From: Prunus persica
Lineage: Eukaryota; Streptophyta; Magnoliopsida; Rosales; Rosaceae
Length of the DNA stretch: 64,000 bases
Assembly (NCBI RefSeq): GCF_000346465.2
Contig: NC_034011.1
Span: forward strand, 12,293,634-12,357,633
Direction: 5' to 3'
The notes beneath the pieces were generated by a model. The model had not been told where the DNA came from. It did no database searches and saw only the letters and a program-made list of their open reading frames with translations. Position 1 is the first letter of the stretch. The number at the start of each line of letters is the position of its first letter. A program made the translations under genes and the position numbers. This document shows, piece by piece, positions 24,401 to 37,924 of the stretch.

Positions 24401-25730
24401 CTCCTCCCACAATATTATGTTTTTTCCCATGTTTTGGACTCAATCCGATATCGATTGGTCCTTGAAATCGGACAATTCAGGTTCGCATGAAGTTCGTTCT
24501 AAAATGGAGTGGTTGGTGTATTGTATAGCTTTAGGGATTGGATTTCACTCAAGAACCACCAAATAACTCCTCCCACAGTAATATGATGTTGCCCAGGTTT
24601 TGAACTCAATCCGATATCGATTGGTCCATGATATCGGCCAATTCAGGTTCGTGCGAACTGTGTTATGAAACGGAGTGGTTGCTGTATTGTATAGTTTTAG
24701 CCATTGGATTTCAATCAAAATCCACCAAATGACACCTCGCTGAATATTATGATGTTCCTTAAATTTTTGACTCAATCCGATATCGACTGGTCCATGAAAT
24801 CGGACAATTCAAGTTCGTACGAAGTTCGTTCTGAAATGGAGTAGTTAGTGTATTTTATTGTTCTACAGCTTGGATTTCACCCCATACCCACCAAATGACT
24901 CCTCCCACCATATTATGATGTTCCCTAAGTTTTGGACTCAATCCGATATCGGTTGGTCCTTGAAATCGGACAATTTTGGTTCGTACGAACTTCGTTCTGA
25001 AATGGAGTGGTTGGTGTATTGTATACTTCAAGATATTAGATTTCACTCAAAACCCACCAAATGACTCCTTCCACAATATTATGATGTTCCACAAGTTTTA
25101 GACTCAATCCGATATCGATTGGTCCATGAAATAGGACAATTCAGGTTCGTACGAAGTTCTTTCTGAAATGGAGTGGTTGGTGTATTGTATAGTTCTAGAG
25201 TTTGGATTTTACTCCAAACCCACCAGACTCCTCCCATAATATTATAGTGTTCCCCAAGTTTTGGACACAATCTGATATCGATTGGTCAATGAAATCAGAC
25301 AATTCAGGTTCGTAAGAAGTTCGTTCCGAAATGGACCGGTCGGTGTATTGTATAGTTCTAGGGATTGGATTTCACTGAAAACCCACGAAATAACCCGTCC
25401 CACCATATTATGATCTTCCCCAAGTTTTGGACACAATTCAATATCGATTGGTCAATGAAATCAGACAAGTCAGGTTCGTACGAAGTTTGTTCTGAAATGT
25501 AGTGGTTGGAATGTTGTATAGTTCTAGGGATTGGATTTCACTCAAAACCCACGAAATGACCCCTCCCACAATATTATGATGTTCTCCAAGTTTTGGACTC
25601 AATCCGATAATGATTGGTCAACGAAATCTAACAATTCAGGTTCGAACGAAGTTCATTCTGAAATGGAGTGGTTGGTGTATTGTATAGCCCTAGGGATTGG
25701 ATTTCACTGATGACACCTCCCACAATATTA
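21421..25730 (+). repeat. candidate 13-monomer higher-order repeat
   Basis: The distinctive pair of monomers starting at 21421 is found again at 23576, 2155 bp away, close to 13 x 166. Shared marks are ATTATGTTGTTCCCC, GTTCGCATG or GTTCGCACG, GATTGGATGTTACTCC and CTCCCACCATATTAT inside the ACAATATT subfamily. The flanking GTGCGAACTGTG variants also fall in similar order. I did not align all 13 monomers, so the right limit is nominal. Confidence 0.45.
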
Positions 25731-27039
25731 TGATGTTCCCTAAATTTTGGACACGATCCGATATCGATTGGTCAATGAAGTCGGACAATTCAGGTTCGTA
25801 CGAAGTTCGTTATGAAATGGAGTGGCTGCTTTATTGCATAGTTCTAGGGATTGAATTTCACTCAAAACCCACCAAATAACTCCTCCCACAATTTTATTTT
25901 GTTCCCCAAGTTTTGGACTCAATCCGATATCAATTGGTTAACAAAATCAGACAATTTAGGTTCGTATGAAGTTCGTTCCGAAATGGAGGGTTGGTGTATT
26001 GTCTAGTTCTAGCTATTGGATTTCACTCAAAACCCACCAAATGACCGCTCCCACAATATTACAATGTTCCCCAAGTTTTGGACACAATCCGAGATCGATT
26101 GGTCAATGAAATCGGACAATTCAGGTTCGTACGAAGTTCGTTATGAAATGGAGTGGTCGGGTTATTGTATAGTTCAAGGGGTTGGATTTCACTCAAAACC
26201 CACCAAATAACTCCTCCCACAATATTATGATGTTCCCCCAGTTTTGGACTCAATCCGATTTTCATTGGTCCACGAAATTGTACAATTTAGGTTCGAACGA
26301 AGTTCGTTCTGAAATGGAGTGGTTGTTGTATTGTATAGTTCTAGAGATTGGATTTCACTCAAAACCCACCAAATGACATCTCCCACAATATTATGATGTT
26401 CCCCAAGTTTTGCACTCAATCCGATATCGATTGGCCCATAAAATAGAGCATTTCAGCTTCGTACGAAGTTTTATCTGCAATGGAGTGGTTGGTGTATTGT
26501 ACAGTTCTACAGATTGGATTTTACTCCAAACCCACCAAAGGACTCCTCCCACCATATTAACATGTTCCCCAAGTTTTGGATACAATCCGATATCGATTGG
26601 TCAATGAAATCGAACAATTCAGGTTCTACGATGTTGGTTCCGAAATGGAGTAGTTGGTGTATTGTACAGTTCTAGAGATTGGATTTCACTCAAACCCCAC
26701 CAAATGACACCTCCCACAATATTATGATGTTCCCCAAGCTTTGGACACAATCCGATATCAATTGGTTAATGAAACCAGACAATTCAGGTTCGTACGAAGT
26801 TCGTTTTGAAATGGAGTGGTTGGTTTATTGCACAGTTCTAGGGGTTGGATTTCACACAAAACCCACCAAATAACTTCTCCCACAATATGATGTTGTTCCC
26901 CAAGTTTTGGACTCAATCCGATTTTCATTGGTCCACGAAATTAGACAATTCAGGTTCGAACGAAGTTTGTTCTGAAATGGAGTGGTTGGTGTATTGTATA
27001 GTTTTAGGGATTGGATTTCACTCAAAACCCACCAAATGA

Positions 27040-30000
27040 CCCCTCCCAGAATATTATGATGTTCCCAAAGTTTTGGACTCAATCCGATATTGATTGGTCC
27101 ACGAAATCGGACAATTCAGGTTCGTATAAAGTTCGTTCTGAAATGAACTGGTTGGTGTGTTGCATAGTTTTGGTAATTGGATATCACTCAAACAAAACCA
27201 AACGACTCGTCTCACAGTATTTTGATGTTCCCCACGTTTTGGACTCAAACCAACATTAATTGGTCCATGAAATCGGACAATTCAGGCTCGTACGAAGTTC
27301 ATTTTGAAATGGAGTGGTTGGTTTATTGTACAGTTCTAGGGGTTGGATTTCACACAAAACCCACCAAATAAATTCTCCCACAATATGATGTTGTTCCCCA
27401 AGTTTTGGACTCAATCCGATTTTCATTGGTTTATTGTATAGTTCTAGGGGTTGGATTTCACTCAAAACCCACCAAATGACCCCTCCCACAATATTATGAT
27501 GTTTCCCAAGTTTTGGACACGATCCGATATCAATTGGTAAATGGAATCAGACAATTCAGGTTCGTACGAAGTTCATTATGAACAGGAGCGGTTGGTTCAT
27601 TGTATAGTTCTAGGGATTGGATTTCACTCAAAACCCAACAAATGACTCCTCCCACAATATAATGATGTTCCCCAAGTTTTGGACTAAATCCAACATCAAT
27701 TGGTCCTTTAAATCGGACAATTCAGGTTCGTACGAAGTTCATTCTGAAATGGAATGGTTGGTGTATTGTATAGTTATAGGGATTGGATTTCACTGAAAAC
27801 CCACCAAATAACCCGTCCCACAATATTGTGATCTTCCCCAAGTTTTGGACACAATTCCATATCGATTGTTCACTGAAATCGGACAAGTCAGTTCGTACGA
27901 AGTTCGTTCTGAAATGTAGTGGACGGTGTATTGTATAGTTGTAGGGATTGGATTTCACTCAAAACCCACGAAATGACCCATCCCACAATGTTATGATGTT
28001 CCCCAAGTTTTGGACTCAATCCGATATTTATTGGTCCACGAAATCGGACAATTCAGGTTCGTACTAAGTTCGTTCTGAAATGGAGTGGTTGGTGTATTGT
28101 ATAGTTATAGGGATTGGATTTCACTGAAAACCCACCAAATAACCCGTCCCAAAATATTGTGATCTTCCCCAAGTTTTGGACACAATTCGATATCGATTGT
28201 TCACTGAAACGGACAAGTCAGGTTCGTACGAAGTTCATTCTGAAATGGAGTGGTTGCTGTATTGTATAGTTCTAGGGATTGGATTTCACTCAAAACCCAC
28301 GAAATGACCACTCCCACAATATTATGATGTTCCCCAAGTTTTGGACACAAGCCGATATCGATTGGTAAATGGAATCGGACAATTCAGGTTCGTACGAAGT
28401 TCGTTATGAAATGGAATGGCTGGTTTATTGTGTACTTCTAGGGATTGGATTTCACTCAAAACCCACCAAATCACCCCTCCCAGAATATTATGATGTTCCC
28501 AAAGTTTTGGGCTCAATCCGATATTGATTGGTCCACGAAATCGGACAATTCAGGTTCGTATAAAGTTCGTTCTGAAATGAACTGGTTGGTGTGTTGCATA
28601 GTTTTGGCGATTGGATTTCACTCAAAAAAAACCAAACGACTGCTCTCATAGCATTATGATGTTCCCCACGTTTTGGACTCAAACCAACATCAATTGGTCC
28701 ATGAAATCGGACAATTCAGGTTCGTACGAAGTTCGTTTTGAAATGGAATGGTTGGTTTATTGTACAGTTCTAGGGGTTGGATTTCACACAAAACCCACCA
28801 AAAAAATTCTCCCACAATATGATGTTGTTCCCCAAGTTTTGGACTCAATCCGATTTTCATTGGTCCACGAAATCGGACAATTCAGGTTCGAACGAAGTTC
28901 GTTCTGAAATGGAGTGGTTGGTGTATTGTATAGTTCTAGGGATTGGATTTCACTCAAAACCCACCAAATGACCCTCCCACAATATTATGATGTTCCCCAA
29001 GTTTTGGACACTATCCGATATTGATTGGTCAATGAAATATGACAATTCAGGTTCATACGAAGTTCGTTCTGAAATGGAGTGGTTGGTTTATTGTATAGTT
29101 CTAGGGATTGGATTTCACTCGAAACCCACCAAATAACTCCTCCCATAATATTATGGTGTTTCCCAAGTTTTGGACTCAATCTGATATTCATTGGTCCATG
29201 AAATCGGACAATTCAGGTTCGAACAAAGTTCGTTCTGAAATGGAGTGGTTGGTTTATTGTATAGTTCTAGGGATTGGATTTCACTTAAAACCCACCAAAT
29301 AACTCCTCCCACAATATTTTGATGTTCCCAAGTTTTGGACTCAATCCGATATTGATTGGTCCACGAAATCGGACAATTGGTCCATGATATCGGCCAATTC
29401 ATGTTTGTGCGAAGTGTAATATGAAATGGAGTGGTTGGTGTATTGTATAGTTCTGGAGATTGGATTGCACTCAAAACCCATCAAATGACATCTCCTACAA
29501 TATTATGATGTTCCCCACGTTTTGGACTCAATCCGATATCAATTGGTCCTTGAAATCAGAAAATTCAGGTTCGTACGAAGTTCGTTCTGAAATGGAGTGG
29601 TTGATTTGTTGTATAGTTCTAGGGATTGGATTTCACTCAAAACCCACCGAATGACTCCTCCCACAATATTATGTTGTTCCCCAAGTTTTGGACTCAATCC
29701 GAAGGTTCTTACGAAGTTCATTCTGAAATGGAGTGGTTGGTGCATTGTATAGTTTTAGGGATTGGATATCACTCAAAACCCACCAATGACTCCTCCCACA
29801 ATTTTATGATGTTCCCTAAGTTTTGGACTCAATCCGATATCGATTGGTCAGTGAAATCGGACAATTCAGGTTAATACGAAGTAAGTTCTGAAATGGAATG
29901 GCTGGTTTATTATGTAGTTCTAGGGATCGGATTTCACTCAAAACCCACCAAATGACCCCTCCCTGAATATTATGATGTTCCCAAAGTTTTGGACTCAATC

Positions 30001-31440
30001 CGATATTGATTGGTCCACGAAATCGGACAATTCAAGTTCGTATACAGTTCGTTCTGAAATGAACTGGTTGGTGTGTTGCATAGTTTTGGCAATTGGATTT
30101 CACTCAAAAAAAAACCAAACGACTCCTCTCACAGCATTGTGATGTTCCCCACGTTTTGGACTCAAACCAACATCGATTGGTCCATGAAATCGGACAATTC
30201 AGGTTCGTACGAGGTTCGTTCTGAAATGGAGTGGCTGGTGTATTTCATAGTTTTGGTAATTGGATTTCGCTCAGATCCAACCTAATGACTCCTACCACAA
30301 CATTATGGTGTTCCCCAAGTTTTGGACTCAATCCGATATCCACTGGTTCTTAAAATCGGACAATTCAGGTTCGGACGAAGTTCGTTCTGAAATGGAGTGG
30401 TTGCTTTATTGTATACCTCTAGCGATTGGATTTCACTAGAAACCCATCAAATGACTCCTCCCACATTATTATGATGTTCCCCAAGTTTTGGACTTAGTCC
30501 GATATCGATTGGTCCATGAAATCAGACAATTCAAGTTCATACAAAGTTCGTTCCGAAATGGAGTGGTTGGTGTATTGCATAATTCTAGAGATTGGATTTC
30601 ACTTAAAACCCCCAAATGACTCATCCCACAATGTTATAATGTTCCCCACGTTTTGGACTCAATCTGATATCGATTGGTCCATGAAATCGGACAATTCATG
30701 GTCGTACGAGGTTTGTTCTGAAATGGAGAGGTTGGTGTATTGCATAGTTTTGGCAATTGGATTTCACTCAAAACTCACCAAATGACTCCACCCACAACGT
30801 TGTAATGTTCCCCAAGTTGTGTACTCAATCCGATATTTATTGGTCCATGAAATCGGACAATTCAGGTTCGTATAAAGTTCGTTCTGAAATGAACTGGTTG
30901 TTGTATTGCATAGTTTTGGCAATTAGATTTCACTCAAAATACACCAAATGACTCCTCTCACAACATTACCATGTTCCCCATGTTTTGGACTCAAACCAAC
31001 ATCGATTGGTCCATGAAATCGGACAATTCAGGTTCGTACGAGGTTCGTTTTGAAATGGAGTGGTTGGTGTATTTCATAGTTTTGGCAATTGGATTTTACT
31101 CAAAACTAACCTAATGACTCCTGCCACAACATTATGATGTTCCCCAATTTTTGGACTCAATCTGATATCTATTGGTCCATGAAATCGGACAATTCAGGTT
31201 CGTACGAAGTTCGTTCTGAAATGGACTGGTTTGTGTATTGTATTGTTCTAGAGATTCGATTTCACTCAAAACCCACCAAATGACTCCTCCCACAACAATA
31301 TGATGTTCCTCAAGTTTTGGACTCAATCTGATATCAATTGGTCCATGAAATTTGCCAATTCAGGTTCGTGCGAACTGTGTTCTGAAATAGAGTGATCTGC
31401 CAATTCAGGTTCGTGCGAACTGTCTTCTGAAATGGAGTCG
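27040..31440 (+). repeat. roughly nine-monomer higher-order repeat, three copies
   Basis: A recognisable run starts at 27040, 28474 and 29956: CCCCTCCCAGAATATTATG (CCCTGAATATT in the third), CCCAAAGTTTTGG, CGTATAAAGTTCG, GAAATGAACTGG, a lysine-like A-run before CCAAACGACT, then GACTCAAACCAACAT. The first two copies go on to share CACAATATGATGTTGTTCCCC and CCGATTTTCATTGG. The spacings of 1434 and 1482 bp are about nine monomers minus small deletions. Single variant monomers of the same kind recur at about 30860 and 31900. Confidence 0.65.
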
Positions 31441-34400
31441 TTGGTGTATTGCATAGTTTTGTCCATTGGAATTCTCTCAAAACCCACCGAATGACCCCTC
31501 CCATGATATTACGATGTTACCCATGTTTTGGACTCAATCTGATATCGATTGGTCCACGAAATTGAAAAATTTAGGTTCGTACGAAGTTCGTTCAGAAATG
31601 GAGTGGTTGGTGTATTGGATAGTTCTAGAGATTGGATTTCACAGAAAACCTACCAAATGACTCCTCTGACAATATTATGATGTTCCCCAAGTTTTGGACT
31701 CAATCCGATATCGATTGGTCCATAAAATCGAACAATTCAAGTTCGTACGAAGTTCGTTCTGAAATGGAGTGCTTGGTGTATTGTATAGTTCTTGAGATTG
31801 GATTTCCCTCAAAATCCCCCAAGTGACACAGCCCAAAATGTTATGATGTTCCCCAAGTTGTGGACTCAATCTGATATCTATTGGTCCATGAAATCGGACA
31901 ATTGAAGTTCGTATGAAGTTGGTTCTGAAATGAAGTGGTTGGTGTATTGCATAGTTTTGGAAATTGGATTTCACTCAAAGTACTCCAAATGACTCCTCTC
32001 ACAACATTATGATGTTCCCCATGTTTTGGACTCACACCAACATCGATTGGTCCATGAAATCGGACAATTCAGGTTCGTACGAAGTTTGTTCTGAAATGGA
32101 GTGGTCGGTGTATTGCATAGTTTTGGCAATTGGATTTCACTCAAAACGCACCCAAATGACTCCTCCCACAACATTATGATGTTCCCCAATTTTTGGACTC
32201 AATACAATGTCGATTGGTCCATGAAATCGGACAATTCAGGTTCGTATAAGGTTCGTTCTGAAATGGAGTAGTTGGTGGATTGCATAGTTTGGGCAATTGG
32301 ATTTCACTCATAACCCGCCAAATCGCTCCTCCCACAATGTTATGATGTTCCCCATGTTTTGGAATCTATCTGATATCGATTGGTCCGTGAAATCAGACAA
32401 TTCAGGATCATACAAAGTTCTTTCTGAAATTTAGTGGTTTGTGTATTGCATTGTTCCAGAGATTGGATTTCACTCAAAAACCACCGAATGACTCCTCCCA
32501 CAATATTAAGATGTTCCCTAAGTTTTGGACTCAATCCGATATCGATTGGTCCATGAAATTGGACAATTAAGGTTCAGACGAAGTTCTTTCTGAAATTTAG
32601 TGGTTTGTGTATTGCATAGTTCCAGAGATTGGATTTCACTCAAAAAATACCAAATGACTCCTCCCACAATATTATGATGTTCCCCAAGTTTTGGACCCAA
32701 TCCGATATCGATTAGTCCATGAAATTGGACAATTCAGTTTCATACGAAGTTCGTTCTGAAATAGAGTGGTTGGTGTATTGTATAGTTCTAGGGACTCAAA
32801 ACCCACCAAATGACCCGTTCCACAATATTATGATGTTCCCCAAGTTTTGGACTCAATCCGATATCGATTGGTCCATGAAATCAGACAATTCAGGTTCGTT
32901 CGAAGTTCGTTCTAAAATAGAGTGGTTGGTGTATTGTATAGTTCTAGAGATTGGATTTCACTCCAAACCCACCAAATGACTCATCCCACAATATTATGAT
33001 GTTCCCCAAGTTTTGGACTCAATCCGATATCGATTGGTCCTTGAAATCGGACGATTCAGGTTCGTACGAAGTTCGTTCATAAATGGGATTGTTGGTGTAT
33101 TGTATTGTTCTAGAGATTGGATTTCACTCAAAAACCACCAAATGACCCCTCCCACAGTATTATGATGTTCCCAAAGTTTTGGACTCAATCGATATCGATT
33201 GGTCCTTGAAATCGGAGAATTCAGGTTCGTACGAAGTTCGTTCTGAAATGAAGTGGTTGGTGTATTGTATTGTTCTAGAGGTTGGATTTCACTCAATACC
33301 AACCAAATGACTCCTCTCACAATATTATGATGTTCCCCAGGTTTGGGACTCAATCCGATATCGATTTGTCCACGAAATTTGACAATTCAGGTTCGTACGA
33401 AGTTTGTTCTGAAATGGAGTGGTTGGTGTATTAGTTGTAGAGTTTTGATTTCACTCAAAACCCACCAAAGGACTCCTCCCACAATATTATGGTGTTCCCC
33501 AAGTTTTGGACTCAATCCGATATAGATTGGTCCTTGAAATTGGACAATTCAGGTTCGTACAAAGTTCGTTCTGAAATAGAGTGGTTGGTGTATTGTACAG
33601 TTCTAGAGATTGGATTTCACTCCAAAATCACCAAATGACTCCTCCCACAATATTATGATGCTTCCCAAGTTTTGGACTCAATCCGATATAGATTAGTCCT
33701 TGAAATCGGACAATTCTGGTTCGTGCGAAGTTCGTTCTGAAATGGAGTGGTTGGTGTATTGGATAGTTCTAAACATTGGATTTCACTCAAAACCTACCAT
33801 ATGACTCCTCCCACAATATTATGATGTTCCCCAAGTTTTGGACTCAATCCGATATCGATTGGTCCATGAAATCGGACAATTCAGGTTCGTTCGAAGTTCG
33901 TTCTAAAATAGAGTGGTTGGTGTATTGTATAGTTCTAGAGATTGGATTTCACTCCAAACCCACCAAATAACTCATCCCACAATATTTTGATGTTCCCCAA
34001 GTTTTGGACTCAATCCGATATCAATTAGTCCTTGAAATCGGACAATTCAGTATCGTACGAAGTTCGTTCTGCAATGCAGTGGTTGGTGTATTGTGTAGTT
34101 CAAGAGATTGGATTTCACTAAAAACCCACCAAATGACTTCTCCCACAATATTTTGTTGTTCCCCAAGTTTTGGACTCAATCCGATATCGATTGGTCCATG
34201 AAATCGGCCAATTCAGGTTCGTGCGAACTGTGTTCTGAAATAGAGTGGTTGGTGTATTGTACAGTTTTAGCCACTGGATTTTACTTAAAACCCACCTAAT
34301 AACTCCTCCCACAATATTATGATGTTCCCCAAGTTTTGGACTCAATCCGATATCGATTGATCCACAAAATTGGACACTTCAGGTTAGTACAAAGTTCGTT

Positions 34401-37400
34401 CTGAAATGGAGTGGCTGGTGTATTTTATAGTTCTAGGAATTGGATTTCACTCAAAACCCACCAAATGACTCCCACAATATTATGATGTTCCCCAAGTTTT
34501 GGACTCGATCCGGGGTCCATGAAATCGGACAATTCAGTATCGTGCGAAGTTCGTTCTACAATGCAGTGGTTGGTGTATTGTATAGTTCAAGAGATTGGAT
34601 TTCACTAAAAACCCACCAAATGACTTCTCCCACAATATTTTGATGTTCTCCAAGTTTTCGACTTGATTCGATATCGATTGGTTCACGAAATCGGCCAATT
34701 CAGGTTCGTGCGAACTGTGTTCTGAAATAGAGTGGTTGGTGTATTGTATAGTTTTAGCCATTGGATTTCACTTAAAACCCACGTAATGACTCCTCCCACA
34801 ATATTATGTTGTTCCCCAACTTTTGGACTCAATCCGATATCGATTGGTCCATGAAATCAGACAATTCAGGTTCGTACGATGTACTTTCTGAAATGGAGTG
34901 GTTGGTTTATTGTATACTTCTAGGGATTAAATTTCACTCAAAACCCACCAAATAACGCCTCCCACAATATTATGATGTTCCCCAAGTTTTGGACTTAATC
35001 CGATATTGATTGGTCCACGAAATCGGACAATTGAAGTTCGAACGAAGTTCGTTCTGAAATGGAGTGGTTGGTGTATTGTATAGTTCTGGGGAGTGGATTT
35101 CACTCAAAACCCACCAAATGACTCCTCCCACAATATTATGATGTTCCCCATCTTTTGGACTCAATCCGATATCGATTGGTCCATGAAATCGGCCAATTCA
35201 GGTTCGTGCAAACTGTGTTATGAAATAGAGTGGTTGGTGTACTGTATAGTTTTACCCATTGGATTTTCTTCAAAACTCACCAAATGACTCCTCCCACAAT
35301 ATCATAATGTTCCCCAAGTTTTGGACCCAATCCAACATCTGTTGGTCATTGAAATCGGACAATTTAGGTTCGTACGAAGATCATTCTGAAATGGAGTGGT
35401 TGGTGTATTGTATAGTTCTCGAGATTGGATTTCACTCAAAACCCCCCAAAGGGCTCCTCCCACAATATTATGATGTTCCCCAAGTTTTGGACTCAATCCA
35501 ATATCGATTGGCCCGTGAAATCGGACAATTCAGGTTCGTACGAAGTTTAAACAGAAATGGAGTGGTTGGGGTATTGTACAGTTCCGGGATTGGATTTCAC
35601 TCAAAAACCACAAAATGACTCCTCCCACAATATTATGTTGTTCCCCAAGTTTTGGACTCCATCCGACATCGATTGGCCCCGAAAATCGGACAATTCAGGT
35701 TCGTACGAAGTTCGTTCCGAAATGGACTGGTTGGTGTATTGTTTAGTTCTTGGGATTGAATTTCACTGAAAACCCACCAAATGACCCCTCCCACAATATT
35801 ATGATGTTCCCCAAGTTTTGGACTCAATCCGATAACGATTGGTCCATGAAATCGGACAATTCAGGTTCGTACGAAGCTCATTCCAAAATTTAGCGGTTTG
35901 TGTATTGTATAGTTCCAGAGATTGGATTTCACTCAAAAACCACCAAATGACTCCTCCCACAATATTACAATGTTCCCCAAGTTTTGGGCTCAATCCCATA
36001 TCGATCTGTCCATGAAACTAGACAATTCAGGTTCGTACGAGGTTCGTTCAAAAATGGAGTGGTTGTTGTATTGTATAGTTTTGGCCATTGGATTTCGTTC
36101 AAAACCCACCAAATGACTCCTCCCACAATATTATGTTGTTCCCCATATTTTGGACTCAATCCAATGTCGATTGGTCCTTGAAATCGGACAATTCAGGTTC
36201 GTACGAGGTTCGTTCAATGGAGTGGTTGGTGTATTTTATAGTTCTAGGGATTGGATTTCACTCAAAACCCATCAAATGACATCTCCCACAATATTATGAT
36301 GTTCCCCATGTTTTGGACTCAATCCGCTATCAATTGGTCCATCAAATCGGCCAATTCAGGTTCGTGCGAACTGTGTTCTGAAATAGAGTGGTTGGTGTAT
36401 TGTATAGTTTTAGCCATTGGATTTCATTCAAAACCCACCAAATGACTCCTCCCACAATACTATCATGTTCCCCAAGTTTTGGACTCAATCCGATATCGAT
36501 TTGTCATTGAAATCGGACAATACAGGTTTGTACGAAGTCCGTTCTGAAATTTAGTAGTTGGTGTATTGTATATAGTTCTAGAGCTTGCATTTCACTCCAA
36601 ACCCACCAGATGACTCCTCCCACAATATTATGATATTCCCCAAGTTTTGGACTCAATCTGATATCGGTTGGTCCTTGAAATCGGACAATTCAGGTTCATA
36701 CGAAGTTCGTTCTGAAATGGAGTGGTTGGTGTATTGTACAGGTCTAGAGATTTGACTTCTCTCAAAACCCACCAAATCACATCTCCCACAATATTATGAT
36801 GTTCCCCAAGTTTTGCACTTAATCCGATATCGATTGGTCCATGAAATCGGACAATTCAGGTTCGTACGAAGTTCGTTCTGAAATGGAGTGGTTGGTGTAT
36901 TGTATAGTTCTAGAGATTGGATTTTACTCCAAACCTACCAAATGACTCTTCCCACAATATTATGATATTCCCCAAGTGTTGGACTCAATCCGATATTGAT
37001 TGGTCCATGAGATCAGCCAATTCAGGTTGTGTGAACTGTGTTCTGAAATAGGGTGGTTGGTGTATTATATAGTTTTAGCCATTGGATTTCTTTCAAAACC
37101 CACCAAATGACTCCTCGCACAATATTATGATGTTCCCCAGGTTTTGGACTCAACCCGATATCGATTTGTCCATGGAATCGGACAATTCAGGTTCGTACGA
37201 AGTTCATTCTGAAATGGAGTGGTTGGTGTATTGTATAATTCTAGAGATTGGATTTTACTCCAAACCCACCAAATGACTCCTCCCAAAATATTATGATCTT
37301 CCCCAGGTTTTGGACTCAATCCGATATCAATTGGTCCACGATATCGGCCAATTCAGGTTTGTGCGAACTGTGTTATGAAATGGCGTGGTTGGTGTATTGT

Positions 37401-37893
37401 ATGGTTCTAGAGATTGGACTTCACTCAAAACCTATCAAAGGACATCTCCCACAATATTATGATGTTCCCAAAGTTTTGCACTGAATCCAATATCGATTGG
37501 CCCATGAAATCGGACAATTCAGGTTCGTACGAAGTTCGATCTGAAATGGAGCGGTTGGTTTATTGTATATTCCTGGGGATTGGATTTCACTCAAAACTCA
37601 CCAAATAACTCCTCCCACAATATTATGGTGTTCCCCAAGTTTTGGGCTGAATCCGATATTGATTGGTCCACGAAATCGGACAATTCAGGTTCGAACGAAG
37701 TTCGTTCTAAAATGGAGTGGTTGGTGTATTATATAGTTCTAGCGATTGGATTTCACTCAAGACCCACTAAATGACTCCTCCCATAATATTATGATGTTCC
37801 CCATGTTTTTGACTCAATCCGATATCGATTGGTCCATGATATCAGCCAATTCAGGTTCGTGCGAACTGTGTTATGAAATGGAGTGGTTGGTGT

Positions 37894-37896
37894 ATT
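37894..37896. other. left target-site duplication ATT
   Basis: ATT directly before the CACTACTACAAAAA terminus. The same triplet follows the other terminus at 51853-51855. Three-base duplications are the rule for CACTA elements. Removing the element and one ATT restores an ordinary monomer (GGTGTATTGTATAGTTTTAG). Confidence 0.97.
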
Positions 37897-37924
37897 CACT
37901 ACTACAAAAAAGCAAAAAGACGAC
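37897..37924 (+). repeat. left terminal inverted repeat of the CACTA element
   Basis: The terminus reads CACTACTACAAAAA, then three unmatched bases, then AAAAAGACGAC. It pairs with the right terminus at 25 of 28 positions. The CACTA start and the ATT duplication define the exact edge. Confidence 0.97.

Larger units (their letters stand above)
19651..37896 (+). repeat. 166-bp satellite array, block 3b (ACAATATTATG subfamily)
   Basis: About 110 forward monomers of a second subfamily. The diagnostic changes from block 3a are CCCACAATATTATG for CCCACCATATTATG, GAAATCGGAC for GAAATTGGAC, and ATTGTATAGTTCTAGAGATT for ATTGCATAGTTTTAGCC. The change-over is spread over roughly 19.5-20.0 kb. A marked variant, GGCCAATTCAGGTTCGTGCG followed by AACTGTGTT, recurs from 21.3 kb on. 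Several truncated monomers occur (near 27430, 29703, 32794 and 34512), and a partial duplication lies near 31345-31435. The CACTA element interrupts the block after GGTGTATT at 37896. Confidence 0.97.
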
